Of a stretch of 64,000 nucleotides of DNA, positions 53,163 to 61,936 are shown one piece after another; within the stretch, counting starts at the first letter, position 1; the number at the start of each line of letters is the position of its first letter. The DNA is taken from positions 29,799-93,798 of the forward strand of contig CAYQDF010000001.1 in the NCBI GenBank assembly GCA_964416175.1, written 5' to 3'. The notes beneath the pieces were generated by a model. That model searched no databases, had not been told where the DNA came from, and saw only the letters and a list, made by a program, of their open reading frames with translations. Origin of the DNA: CAYQDF01 sp964416175. Its GTDB lineage: Bacteria; Chloroflexota; Anaerolineae; Anaerolineales; UBA4823. Both the position numbers and the translations under genes were made by a program.

Positions 53163-53989
53163 TGCAGCGCATACTCTCGAGCCGCTGGGCGATCGCCCTT
53201 GGAGTCCTGCTCGCCTTCTACGGAGCGGCAGGCACTTCTACCCTGATTCGCGAGGCGAGCGAGGCCTATTTCCCTCACATTGGAGAGCTGGTCGGATACG
53301 CAGCCGGGGAACTGGCCCCGGAGCTGTCGAGCGAGCAGGCAACCGCTGAGGTTGCATTGGATGCAGCCCCAGCTGCCTCTCCAGAGACTCCGTCAGCCGC
53401 ATCCTCTAAACTATTAAACTCTCAAGAAATATCAACCGGTGAGGATATTTCCCCAGGGCTGTCTGCTGGCGCGGAACTACGAATCCCCTCCCCTGTCCGA
53501 GCCTCTCCAGAAATACCGGAGCGGCTCGTGATCGCATCCATTGGACTGGACGCTCCTGTGGTTCCAGCAGAGATAACGTTCGTGAAGGTAAGCGGTCGCC
53601 AATACAAGCAGTGGCTGGCCCCGGAAAGGTACACCGCCGGCTGGCATCCGGATTCCGCCCTCCTCGGCGAGGCTGGCAACACCGTGCTCAACGGCCATCA
53701 CAATGTCGCCGGTGCGGTTTTCGGCAGGCTGGTCGACGTTGAAATCGGCGATGTGATCCAGGTCTACTCATCCCAGAGCATCTTTACGTACCAGATCACC
53801 AACAAGATGATCCTGAAAGAAAAATACGAGCAGATCGATGTCCGCATGGAAAACGCTCGATGGATCCTTCCCTCCCGGGACGAACGACTGACGCTGATCA
53901 CCTGCTGGCCGCGGGAGAGCAACACCCATCGCTTGATCATTGTGGCGAAACCCCTGTATCAAGAAAGCCTATTACGTCCCTTCGAATAA
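53162..53989 (+). CDS. Sortase (class D/E-like transpeptidase)
   Basis: 275 residues. One N-terminal membrane anchor (about 8-28) precedes a low-complexity spacer and the sortase barrel. Catalytic residues are the His of NTVLNGHHNVAG, the Cys of LTLITCWP and the Arg of NTHRLII; all in place. ATG 53162 overlaps the stop of the surface gene (TGATG) behind GGAG, so substrate and enzyme are made together. It anchors IPVTG proteins. The 341-base gap to the next gene holds only the promoter 54222-54250. Confidence 0.93.
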   Translation: MQRILSSRWAIALGVLLAFYGAAGTSTLIREASEAYFPHIGELVGYAAGELAPELSSEQATAEVALDAAPAASPETPSAASSKLLNSQEISTGEDISPGLSAGAELRIPSPVRASPEIPERLVIASIGLDAPVVPAEITFVKVSGRQYKQWLAPERYTAGWHPDSALLGEAGNTVLNGHHNVAGAVFGRLVDVEIGDVIQVYSSQSIFTYQITNKMILKEKYEQIDVRMENARWILPSRDERLTLITCWPRESNTHRLIIVAKPLYQESLLRPFE

Positions 53990-54221
53990 GCCAGTTGGCC
54001 AACTCACCGGGACTCCCACAGCGGATCCCCCAAACCGATTCCTGGTACATTCCTTGCACCCAGGCTGGCAGGCGCAATTGCCCTGGAATTACCGGAGAGA
54101 AGCGGGCTCCTGATCCCGGGAGGGTGAAGGATGTGCTCATCCAGGCTCTTCTGGCGTTCAATCCCAGGATTTTGTCCGCTCGTAAGAATACAAAAGGACC
54201 CCCTGGGCATTGAGCTCGTGC

Positions 54222-54250
54222 TTGACGCAACCCCGGGATTGTGCTAGTAT
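54222..54250 (+). promoter_or_regulatory. Promoter of the LysM lipoprotein gene
   Basis: TTGACG, an exact 17-base spacer, and TAGTAT preceded by TGC (extended -10). About 80 bases upstream of ATG 54331. Confidence 0.75.
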
Positions 54251-54330
54251 CGTGGTCAAATTCGAAAAAAATGAAAGATCATTTGCCAAATCGATCCCTG
54301 CGAACAGGCGATTCTCCTAAGGAGGAACCC

Positions 54331-54993
54331 ATGACGTTCAGACGGTTCATGATTTTGATCGTGTTGGTCTCGCTCGTCACAAGTCTTGCTGGCTGTCAGC
54401 TCTCCGCCTCGACACCTCCGCCCACGTCTCCGACGGTGGATTCTGCGATGGGCACCCTGCAGGCCGAACTGGGCAACATCGCCACCCAGACTGCGGCTGC
54501 TGGAGGCGGGGCAACCCCGCAGGCGACCCAACCGCCCGTCTCCGGCACGGAGACCTCCCCTGCATCAACCGCCGCAGCCACTCCCCAGGTGACCGAACCT
54601 CCACAAACGGCAGCCCCGACCTCTCCGCCAGTGGTCGTCCCAACCCCAACTCCTGGTCTACCGACCACGTACCAGCTCCAGAAGGGAGAGTTCCCCTTTT
54701 GCATTGCCCGGCGCTTTAATCTGAACGTCAGCGAGCTGCTCAGCCTGAACGGCCTGGGTTTGAATACTGTGGTGCCTGTTGGCTACACGCTGAAGATCCC
54801 TCAAACTGGCAACAAATTCTCCGGCGAGCGAGCATTGAAAGCTCACCCGACCAGCTACACCGTCCGATCCGGCGATACCATCTATTCCATCGCCTGCGAG
54901 TTCGGCGATGTCGACCCGAACGCCATCATCCTGGCGAACAACCTCTCGAAGCCCTATACCCTGACGGCCGGGACGACGATCCAGATACCTTGA
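54331..54993 (+). CDS. Lipoprotein with two LysM domains
   Basis: 220 residues. Lipobox SLAGC (Cys22) after a hydrophobic signal peptide, then a Thr/Pro-rich linker (about 25-112), then LysM 1 (YQLQKGEFPFCIARRFNLNVSELL in part) and LysM 2 (SYTVRSGDTIYSIACEFGDV). It binds peptidoglycan and tethers it to the membrane. Each LysM has a Cys at the same position (FCIA and IACEF), possibly forming a disulfide between them. ATG follows AAGGAGGAACCC. Confidence 0.92.
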   Translation: MTFRRFMILIVLVSLVTSLAGCQLSASTPPPTSPTVDSAMGTLQAELGNIATQTAAAGGGATPQATQPPVSGTETSPASTAAATPQVTEPPQTAAPTSPPVVVPTPTPGLPTTYQLQKGEFPFCIARRFNLNVSELLSLNGLGLNTVVPVGYTLKIPQTGNKFSGERALKAHPTSYTVRSGDTIYSIACEFGDVDPNAIILANNLSKPYTLTAGTTIQIP

Positions 54994-55025
54994 GTCAACT
55001 CCTCTCGCGCCGAATGACCAATTCT

Positions 55026-55061
55026 GGAGTAGCCGGGATGATCGACCGGCTACTCCTTTTA
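55026..55061 (+). terminator. Rho-independent terminator after the LysM lipoprotein
   Basis: GGAGTAGCCGG pairs with CCGGCTACTCC around a 9-base loop, then TTTTAT. Confidence 0.9.
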
Positions 55062-55075
55062 TCCTCCGAGGAAAC

Positions 55076-55615
55076 ATGCAGATTAAGACTTTGAGGTCCG
55101 AGACCGTCTATCAAGGAAAAGCATTCGCTGTGCGCCGTGAATTGATCCGCCTGCCGAACGGAAAAGAGACCTGGCTGGACATCGTCGATCACCCAGGAGC
55201 AGTGACCCTGGTCCCAGTCGATCCCCATGGCCAGGTGTATTTCGTCCGCCAATACCGACATTCCGCTGGCGGCGAGATCCTGGAACTTCCCGCCGGGACC
55301 CTCGAACCCGGTGAAGAACCTGAGGCCTGTGCCCTGCGTGAAGTGAGAGAGGAAATTGGCATGTCCGCCAGCCGTCTGGAGAAGCTCGGGGAATTCTTCC
55401 TGGCACCGGGATATTCGACCGAATACATGTATATTTTCCTGGCGACCGGCCTGCGGCCAGATCCCTTGCCCGGGGACGAGGACGAGATTCTGCAGGTGGT
55501 GAGCCTGAAGCCAGCTCGCGCTTTCGAACTGATCTCCGAGCGCCAGATCCGGGATGCAAAAACACTGGCTGCGCTCTACCTGGCGCAGCCTTATCTGGAT
55601 CTGGAAAAACAATAG
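55076..55615 (+). CDS. NUDIX hydrolase, ADP-ribose pyrophosphatase-like
   Basis: 179 residues. The Nudix box is GTLEPGEEPEACALREVREEIG with the REVREEIG metal-binding glutamates. PGAVTLVPVDPHGQVYFVRQYRHSAGGEILELPAG and APGYSTEYMYIFLATGL are typical of ADP-ribose and nucleoside-diphosphate-sugar hydrolases. It cleaves ADP-ribose or similar to AMP and sugar phosphate. GAGGAAAC precedes ATG, right after a terminator. Confidence 0.94.
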   Translation: MQIKTLRSETVYQGKAFAVRRELIRLPNGKETWLDIVDHPGAVTLVPVDPHGQVYFVRQYRHSAGGEILELPAGTLEPGEEPEACALREVREEIGMSASRLEKLGEFFLAPGYSTEYMYIFLATGLRPDPLPGDEDEILQVVSLKPARAFELISERQIRDAKTLAALYLAQPYLDLEKQ

Positions 55616-55622
55616 AACTGGA

Positions 55623-55922
55623 TCAGGGCTGAGGCTGGTCGCTTCGTGGGTGTCTCGGTCTGCGGCGCACCCGCCGGCTGGCGGAACGACCTGTCGCCGG
55701 GTTGAGCAGGGTGTTTAGCCAGGTGACCGAGCGCGGGTCGAAGTCACGCCGCCCGCAGACATCGCACTTCCAGGCCGGAAAATTCGGGACGGTTATCAAT
55801 TCGTCATTCAGCCAGGTAAAGTATGTCGTGTATTCCATCCGCATGACACCCGCCGAACATTCCGGACAGGGGTAAAGCACGCTCTTTAAATCATCCTCGG
55901 GGGTGGTCTCTTGTGTGCTCAT
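55623..55922 (-). CDS. YgiT-type zinc-finger protein
   Basis: 99 residues. CPECSAGVMRMEY and AWKCDVCGRRDFDP give the two CxxC knuckles of the YgiT/MqsA-N family. The C-terminal 25 residues are basic (RSASRRVRRRPRHPR). Unlike MqsA it lacks the helix-turn-helix domain, and no toxin gene adjoins. Function unknown; possible nucleic-acid binding. Confidence 0.72.
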   Translation of the reverse strand: MSTQETTPEDDLKSVLYPCPECSAGVMRMEYTTYFTWLNDELITVPNFPAWKCDVCGRRDFDPRSVTWLNTLLNPATGRSASRRVRRRPRHPRSDQPQP

Positions 55923-55943
55923 CGAAGCATACCATCACCATTA

Positions 55944-56546
55944 TCAAGGCGCCGCACTGGCAGTGGAAGTCTGATCGACGACGCCCCACTGGGTTGGCGG
56001 CCAGTAAATAAAAATAGCCTTACCAACCACATAATCCATCGGGACTGGTCCCCAATTGTGGGAATCAGACGAGTTGTTGCGGTTATCTCCCAGCACGTAT
56101 AGTGAATCGACCGGCACGTCAACAGTGATTTCGTATACAGGCGGCGCAGCGATGTAGTCCTCTTGAAGCAGTTCTCCATTGACGTACACCTTCCCGCCCT
56201 TGATGACAACCCGGTCGCCCGGCAGCCCGATCACTCTTTTAATATATTCTTGATCCGGGTCGCGGGGAAAATGGAAAACGATCACGTCGCCCAAGTTTGG
56301 TTCGCCGAGAAAATAAGCCAGCTTGTTCACGATCACGAATTCACCGCTTTGCAATGTCGGCTCCATGCTGGCGCCGTCGACCCGAATCCGCGCCGAAACG
56401 GCGTTGATGGCGGCAAAGAGTACAACCGATAGGATCAGCGTCTCCAAAACATCAAGGAAAAAGCGTAAAAAGCCGGAGGGCGGCTGTTTCTGCTCTTGAG
56501 AATCTGAAACGGGCTCAGAGTGGTACTGGTCTAATTGACTTTCCAT
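55944..56546 (-). CDS. lepB: Signal peptidase I
   Basis: 200 residues from ATG 56546 behind AAGGTGA. One membrane anchor at about 27-48. The catalytic Ser is in VDGASMEPTLQSGE, the Lys in YIKRVIGLPGDRV, and LYVLGDNRNNSSDSHNWGPV is box E. It removes signal peptides, for example those of the secreted proteins in this window. Confidence 0.97.
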   Translation of the reverse strand: MESQLDQYHSEPVSDSQEQKQPPSGFLRFFLDVLETLILSVVLFAAINAVSARIRVDGASMEPTLQSGEFVIVNKLAYFLGEPNLGDVIVFHFPRDPDQEYIKRVIGLPGDRVVIKGGKVYVNGELLQEDYIAAPPVYEITVDVPVDSLYVLGDNRNNSSDSHNWGPVPMDYVVGKAIFIYWPPTQWGVVDQTSTASAAP

Positions 56547-56671
56547 GCTCACCTTATCGAAGGATTATAAAACCGGTTCAGGGTGTGGACAAGGGTACTT
56601 AAGAAAGATGAAAACTTACCAATCTTGGAGTGGGTGGCGGATCTGGAAGGCTATTTTCAGGTCGGGCAGAA

Positions 56672-58045
56672 TTATCGCCGGGGGCGAAGGACCAGGCGGA
56701 TCGGTGTCCCTAGGAAGCCGTATACATCTCGCACCTGGTTCTCCAGGTAACGCAGGTAAGTGAAATGGGCCAGTTGCGGGTCGTTCACGTAGATTAGAAA
56801 TGTCGGCGGATCACTGCGCACCTGGGTGCCGTAATATATCTTAAGCTGTCTGCCGGCATGGCTTGGAGCAGGATGCCTGTCCTGTGCCTTCTGCAATATC
56901 TGGTTCAATTGAGAAGTAGTGAGACGCACCAGTCTCTCCTCCTGGACTCGGAGCGCCAGTGGCAACACCTGGTCAACCCGCTCCCCGGTCTTCGCAGATA
57001 TGTACAGGAGCGGGGCGTACGGCAGGAAATTGAGCTCGGACCGGATAGTCTGGGTGAATCTGTCCATCGTGTAAGAATCCTTCGGAATAGCGTCCCACTT
57101 ATTCACCAGGAGGACGACGCTCCTGGCAGCATCTAAAATGAAACCGGCAATGTGGGCATCCTGAGCAGTCACGCCTGTGGTCGCATCGAGCAGGAGGAGC
57201 GCCACGCTGGCGCGTTCGATCGCTCGCATGGAACGCAGGACGCTGTACTTTTCCACTCCGGGTTCGATTCTTCCCCGCCGCCGGATCCCGGCTGTATCGA
57301 TCAGGGTGATAGGGATGTCCGCGTAGAGCAGCCTGGTATCCACTGCGTCGCGCGTGGTGCCAGGAATCGGGCTGACTATCGCCCGTTCCTCCCCCAGGAT
57401 CCGGTTGAGCAGGCTGGATTTCCCAACATTGGGCTTGCCGACGATCGCGATCCGGATCGAATCGTCTTCCTCTTCCTCGGCAGCCTTCGGCAGAACCGCC
57501 ACGAGTGCATCGAGTAAATCGCCTGTCCCGATCCCGTGCAGCGCCGAGATGGGATAAGGTTCCCCCATGCCGAGCTCGTAAAACTGGTAAGCCTGCTCAC
57601 GGCGCTGCTTATTGTCCGCCTTGTTGACAACCAGGATCACAGGCGGCCAGGGCTCGCCATTGCGCAGCTGCTGATGTTTCCTCAGGATCTGCGCCACCTC
57701 CTGATCCGCCGGGGTTACGCCGCTCTCGGCATCTGTCATGAACAGGACTGCATCGGCCTCTCGGATGGCGATCTCAGCCTGGGCTTTAATCGGCTCGATA
57801 TACTCAGCGGAGCCGATCGAAAGGGGCTGTCCGAACCGTTTTTCTCCCGCCTGGGTGGGGTCGATGCCGCCAGTATCCACAATGGTAAAGAATACACCCG
57901 CCCACTGCGCCTCCGCCATCAGGCGGTCGCGGGTGGTCCCGGGTACAGCATCGACAACTGCCAACCTCTCTTCGGCGAGGCGGTTAAAGAGCGTGCTCTT
58001 GCCAACATTCGGCCGCCCCACCAGGGCAACTACCGGCTTCGGCAT
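56672..58045 (-). CDS. der: Ribosome-assembly GTPase Der (EngA)
   Basis: 457 residues with two tandem GTPase domains: first P-loop GRPNVGKST with DTGG and NKAD, second GKPNVGKSS with DTAG and NKWD. The C-terminal KH-like domain ends GFLGTPIRLVLRPRR. It acts in 50S maturation. I prefer ATG 58045 because GAGAG lies seven bases before it. Its start is 10 bases from the cdaR stop. Confidence 0.98.
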   Translation of the reverse strand: MPKPVVALVGRPNVGKSTLFNRLAEERLAVVDAVPGTTRDRLMAEAQWAGVFFTIVDTGGIDPTQAGEKRFGQPLSIGSAEYIEPIKAQAEIAIREADAVLFMTDAESGVTPADQEVAQILRKHQQLRNGEPWPPVILVVNKADNKQRREQAYQFYELGMGEPYPISALHGIGTGDLLDALVAVLPKAAEEEEDDSIRIAIVGKPNVGKSSLLNRILGEERAIVSPIPGTTRDAVDTRLLYADIPITLIDTAGIRRRGRIEPGVEKYSVLRSMRAIERASVALLLLDATTGVTAQDAHIAGFILDAARSVVLLVNKWDAIPKDSYTMDRFTQTIRSELNFLPYAPLLYISAKTGERVDQVLPLALRVQEERLVRLTTSQLNQILQKAQDRHPAPSHAGRQLKIYYGTQVRSDPPTFLIYVNDPQLAHFTYLRYLENQVRDVYGFLGTPIRLVLRPRR

Positions 58046-58054
58046 GTTCATCTC

Positions 58055-59335
58055 TCAAGGTTCAGGCGTGGGGATCGGAGTCGAATCTGGCAGGCGCGTT
58101 GGCGTGGGTGTGGGCGCGATGATGATTTCCACCTGCACCGTCGAGGGCAGGATGGTTTCGACGTTTATCCGATCGGGTAAGATGTCCACCGTGGGAGTCA
58201 GCTGGTAGATGCCCAGGTCGAGCTCCGTCACGTCCACGACGACGCGAATATCAGACGAATCGAGCGAATCCAAAATCGGCACTGGTCCCAGAAGGATCAC
58301 ATCCACTGTCGGCGGTTCGATCAAAGCTGCGTGGATGGGCAGCAGCCCAACCGGAGTGACCGGTAACGATAAGGTCAGGCTGCCCTCAATGGCCGCGATA
58401 CTCACCTGCACCAGGACAAACTGGTCATCGACGATCGAAACGCCCTCCGGAAGACTCAGCCCGACGAAAACATTTACATCGTCCTCTGCGTCCGTCAGAA
58501 CCACCGGTTCTGTCTCCACGTACCCCGGCAGGTCATTGACCAGTTGCGGGTCCGAGGAAAACACGACCACGTTCAATGGAGACACGGTAATATTGGTCAG
58601 TTTATACCCTTCGGCAGGCTGCCCTTCGGTGACCACCCTGACGATCACGTTGCGATAGCCGCCCTGCAGGAAGATCGGCTGCGTTACGGTGACTTCAGAC
58701 GGAGATACGGTAACCCCATTCACCGGCTGCTCATTGGCGTCGCGCGCCATGAGGGGGAGCTCTCGGGTGATGGTCTCGACCGCCCCGGAAATGTCCAACG
58801 CAGCGTGCACTTCGACAACCCTGTCGACGATGGTCGCCGGGCCGGAAACCGTCACCGATTCGGGATCGTGTCTGGGGTTGCGCTTCTGATAGCCAATCGC
58901 TGGCTCGCCGGTGACTTCCAGCTCCACTGGAAAGGTCTTTGCGACCAGGGGCTCCAGGGTGAGTGTGATGATCCCCGGGACGACCTGCCGGTGGCGGGCT
59001 GGCTGGAAAGCTTGATTCACCTGGATCTGGACCTCCAGTTCGTACGTTCCGGCCTCCAGGCCGGAAACGTCCACCCACGCGCTGACAGCGCTCTCCAGAG
59101 AGCCCATCCTGTCTATGACGCTCGTTGGCGCCTCCAGCGTGACCCGCACCTGCGAAGGAACGTTTCCAACCACCAGCATATCCGGATCTAGGCCTACAAT
59201 CTCGAGTGGGACAATCCGGCTGCTCTCAATATTCGGATCGGCAGCCGTCACAGCGGAGATCCACACCACGACCGAAAGGGCGAAAGCCAGGATCAGCGTG
59301 CTCAGGTTGCTGAAGATCCAGCGCAGAAGCGACAA
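58055..59335 (-). CDS. cdaR: YbbR-domain protein, CdaR-like regulator of diadenylate cyclase
   Basis: 426 residues from TTG 59335, eight bases after GGAGGA. One N-terminal membrane anchor (about 10-30) and four YbbR-like beta domains outside the membrane, then a short TPTPTPTR tail. In Firmicutes CdaR binds and modulates CdaA; the two genes here are four bases apart, supporting the same pairing. Confidence 0.92.
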   Translation of the reverse strand: MSLLRWIFSNLSTLILAFALSVVVWISAVTAADPNIESSRIVPLEIVGLDPDMLVVGNVPSQVRVTLEAPTSVIDRMGSLESAVSAWVDVSGLEAGTYELEVQIQVNQAFQPARHRQVVPGIITLTLEPLVAKTFPVELEVTGEPAIGYQKRNPRHDPESVTVSGPATIVDRVVEVHAALDISGAVETITRELPLMARDANEQPVNGVTVSPSEVTVTQPIFLQGGYRNVIVRVVTEGQPAEGYKLTNITVSPLNVVVFSSDPQLVNDLPGYVETEPVVLTDAEDDVNVFVGLSLPEGVSIVDDQFVLVQVSIAAIEGSLTLSLPVTPVGLLPIHAALIEPPTVDVILLGPVPILDSLDSSDIRVVVDVTELDLGIYQLTPTVDILPDRINVETILPSTVQVEIIIAPTPTPTRLPDSTPIPTPEP

Positions 59336-59339
59336 CTCC

Positions 59340-60233
59340 TCAATCCTCCTCTCTCCGAACGCTCACCAGGCCCGGGAATAAACGAGCGAAATAGCCTCTG
59401 AACCCTCTGCCGGCGGGCGCCGGCCGGTACAGTGCGCGTAAGATGTTCTCCAGCCGCTCTGCATCCAGGCGCCGGATCATCCGGCCGGCGTTTACAATCG
59501 AGATCGAGCCGGTCTCTTCCGAGACAACCACGGCGACTGCGTCGCTGACTTCAGAGATGCCCAGGGCCGCGCGGTGACGAAGACCCATCTGGCGTTCTGG
59601 CGACTTGGAAAGGACGCCGCTCGCCGAGAGAGGCAGCACGCAGGCCGCCGAGGCCAGCTTGGAGTTGGTGATAATCGCCGCTCCGTCGTGCAGGGGCGTG
59701 TTGGGGTAAAAGATCTGCAGCAGCAGCTCAGCAGTCACCCGTGAATCCATCCGGACGCCGGTCTGGATGTACTCATCCAGGCTGTCCAAACGCTGGAGCA
59801 CAATCAACGCCCCATGCTGCCGATCAGAGAGGCGGGCGGTTGCATTGACCACGGCGGAGATCACGTCCTGGAACTCTGCCGACGCCGAAGGCGAGCGCCC
59901 GCTGTCGAGGATCGCCCCGGCTCGCCCCAGCCTTTCCAGAGCCCGCCGGATTTCCGGCGCGAAGATGACCGGGATCGCAAACACCAGAGCGGGCAGCGTT
60001 GTCCGCATGAGCCAGGAGAAGGCCGGCAGGACTTCCAGGCTGGTCAGCAGGCTGATCAGCGCGATAAGCAAAAATACTCCTCGCAGCAGGACCAGCGCCT
60101 GAGTATCTCGCAACCAGCGGAGGATGGTGAAGAAAATCAACGTGACCAACATTAAATCGAGCACCCCGAGCCAGTCGAGGCGCTCGAAGATAAACACCAG
60201 GTTGTTGATCAGGTCGTTGATGATTTCAATCAC
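59340..60233 (-). CDS. cdaA: Diadenylate cyclase CdaA
   Basis: 297 residues from GTG 60233 behind GGGAG. Three membrane segments (about 25-90) are followed by the DAC domain with PLHDGAAII (DGA motif) and GLRHRAALG (RHR motif), both catalytic. It makes c-di-AMP from two ATP, a messenger for potassium and cell-wall balance. The usual third gene glmM is not adjacent. Confidence 0.96.
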   Translation of the reverse strand: MIEIINDLINNLVFIFERLDWLGVLDLMLVTLIFFTILRWLRDTQALVLLRGVFLLIALISLLTSLEVLPAFSWLMRTTLPALVFAIPVIFAPEIRRALERLGRAGAILDSGRSPSASAEFQDVISAVVNATARLSDRQHGALIVLQRLDSLDEYIQTGVRMDSRVTAELLLQIFYPNTPLHDGAAIITNSKLASAACVLPLSASGVLSKSPERQMGLRHRAALGISEVSDAVAVVVSEETGSISIVNAGRMIRRLDAERLENILRALYRPAPAGRGFRGYFARLFPGLVSVRREED

Positions 60234-60302
60234 GGATCAAGACTCCCCTGGGCGAAAGCACCCGGAGACCCAAAGAAATTCGAGCCAAGGGACAGGACAC
60301 GC

Positions 60303-61436
60303 CTAAACCGGCCTTAATACCCGGTCTTTTCGAAGCTGTTTGAAGAGCATCACCATCCCGACCGGCATCGATTCCTGAGCAGCTTCCTCCCAGGCACTTA
60401 CCTCAAGTTCCCGTGGGGCGCGCACTGCATATCCCAATCCACTCCAGACGGACTGGTGTCGGGCCAGGTGAGGCGGGAGGAACAGCAGCAACGCCTCGCA
60501 CTGCAACTCATACGAGGCGCGCTCGATCTCGTCCAGCAGCACTCGTATGACGTCGCCCAGGACCAGCCCGGGTTCCAGATAAATGTCACTGGCGCGCGCC
60601 ACCAGGTTTTCCACCTGCCAGCCAGCCAACCCTACCAGGCGCCCATCCAGTTTGAGCAGGAGAAACGCTTTTTCGCCGAAGGCTGCCATGACGTCATTCT
60701 TAAAGATCTTCCGGCGTCCCTTGCTCGTCTGGGTGATAAATGAGGCGATCTCTTCCGCCTGGCGCGGCCCGGCGCGTTCGACGACCAGTGTTCCCTTCGC
60801 AACGGCTGCCGCACGCTCGACTTCGACCAGACCAGCCGGGACGTGCTTTCTCCAGGCAGCCTGCACCTGGCGCCAGGTATCGTCGAACGAACCGCTGTTG
60901 TCGATCACGACCTGCGCCGCAGCTGCCTTTTCCGCCTGCGCGGATTGAGCGCCGATGCGCTGCCGCGCAGCATCAGCAGCCATCGCACGCTTCTTCGTCA
61001 GGCGGGAAAGCTGTGCCTCTTCGGGGGCAGTCGTCACCCAGATGCTGTCACAGGCAGCCGCCAGAGGTCCTTCGAGCAGCTTGATCGCCTCGATGACGAT
61101 CACCTTCTGTCGGGCGCGGCGGATCAGCAGATCGATTGCCTGCCTGACCAATGGGTGGACGATGGCTTCCAGGCTGGCCAGCGCCTGAGGATCTGAGAAC
61201 ACCAGCCGGCCCAGTCGCGCCCGGTCGATCTGACCGGCAGCATTCAGGACCCATTTCCCAAAAGTGTCCACCACTGGCTGGTATCCTGGGGCGTCAGGGG
61301 CGATCGCGCGGTGTGCCAGGGCGTCAGCGTCGATCCCATAGGCGCCGAGGTGTTCCAGCATTTTGCGGACAACACTCTTCCCTGTTGCGATGTTACCCGT
61401 TAATCCGATGACGAATTTTCCCGGCCAGGCGCTCAT
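60303..61436 (-). CDS. coaE: Dephospho-CoA kinase with extra C-terminal GNAT-like domain
   Basis: 377 residues, against about 200 for normal CoaE. Residues 1-200 are the kinase: P-loop FVIGLTGNIATGKSVVRKML, DADALAHRAI and IVHPLVRQAI. Residues 205-377 (ASFITQTSKGRRKIFKNDVM, LKLDGRLVGLAGWQVENLVAR, LLLFLPPHLARHQSVWSGLGY) resemble a GNAT acetyltransferase fold without a clear acetyl-CoA loop. The kinase makes CoA in its last step; the added domain could use or sense CoA. ATG follows GAAGGACCGC. Confidence 0.88.
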   Translation of the reverse strand: MSAWPGKFVIGLTGNIATGKSVVRKMLEHLGAYGIDADALAHRAIAPDAPGYQPVVDTFGKWVLNAAGQIDRARLGRLVFSDPQALASLEAIVHPLVRQAIDLLIRRARQKVIVIEAIKLLEGPLAAACDSIWVTTAPEEAQLSRLTKKRAMAADAARQRIGAQSAQAEKAAAAQVVIDNSGSFDDTWRQVQAAWRKHVPAGLVEVERAAAVAKGTLVVERAGPRQAEEIASFITQTSKGRRKIFKNDVMAAFGEKAFLLLKLDGRLVGLAGWQVENLVARASDIYLEPGLVLGDVIRVLLDEIERASYELQCEALLLFLPPHLARHQSVWSGLGYAVRAPRELEVSAWEEAAQESMPVGMVMLFKQLRKDRVLRPV

Positions 61437-61669
61437 GCGGTCCTTCGCAAGAAGTTGGAAGAAGCACCCACCGCTCCCAAGTAAGACCGGCGGTATCGTG
61501 CAGTCAGATGCTTCACCTCAAGCATCATCTAAATTGTAGTCTGCGCAGGGGAGATTGTCAAAGGGAGACGAAAAATCATTCAGCGAACCATCCATCAAGG
61601 GTGGTTTCGGTGGGAGAGAGATTCTTTATTTCTAAAGAACCTGAATTCGGGATAAAACAAACCAGCGCG

Positions 61670-61900
61670 CTGAGCGGAGCGGCGGGCATCCCCGCAGTAC
61701 CCTTGGGACATGTCTGAGCAGAACAGAGTGTAGTCGAAGACGCCCGCTGAGCGGAGTGGCGGGCATCCCCTCAGTACCCTTGGGACATGTCTGAGCGGAA
61801 CAAAGTGTAGTCGAAGAAGCGCGCTGAGCGGAGTGGCCGGCATCCCCTCAGCACCCTTGGGACATGTCTGAGCAGAACAGAGTGTAGTCGAAGACGCCCG
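61670..61900. repeat. Three tandem 77-bp repeats
   Basis: Units start at 61670, 61747 and 61824 (CTGAGCGGAG each), exact period 77. Each contains CCTTGGGACATGTCTGAGC and AGTGTAGTCGAAGA with few differences between units. A partial fourth sequence (GCAGTCGAAGCGG) follows. Related sequence on the other strand lies at 4790-4880. The rest of the 500-base spacer (61437-61936) shows no gene; it is the 3' flank of the OppF-like gene and the 5' flank of coaE. Confidence 0.85.
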
Positions 61901-61936
61901 CCACGCAGTCGAAGCGGCGGTTATTCCGAACTGACG

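Noticed and set aside
53990..54213. Gene in the spacer after the sortase
   Set aside because: The open frames on both strands lack starts with ribosome sites and any recognisable motif; only the promoter near 54222 is convincing.
55623..55922. MqsRA toxin-antitoxin system
   Set aside because: The YgiT-like zinc finger has no helix-turn-helix domain and no MqsR-like gene is adjacent.
61670..61900. CRISPR array
   Set aside because: Units are contiguous 77-bp tandem copies without alternating unique spacers, and no cas genes are present.
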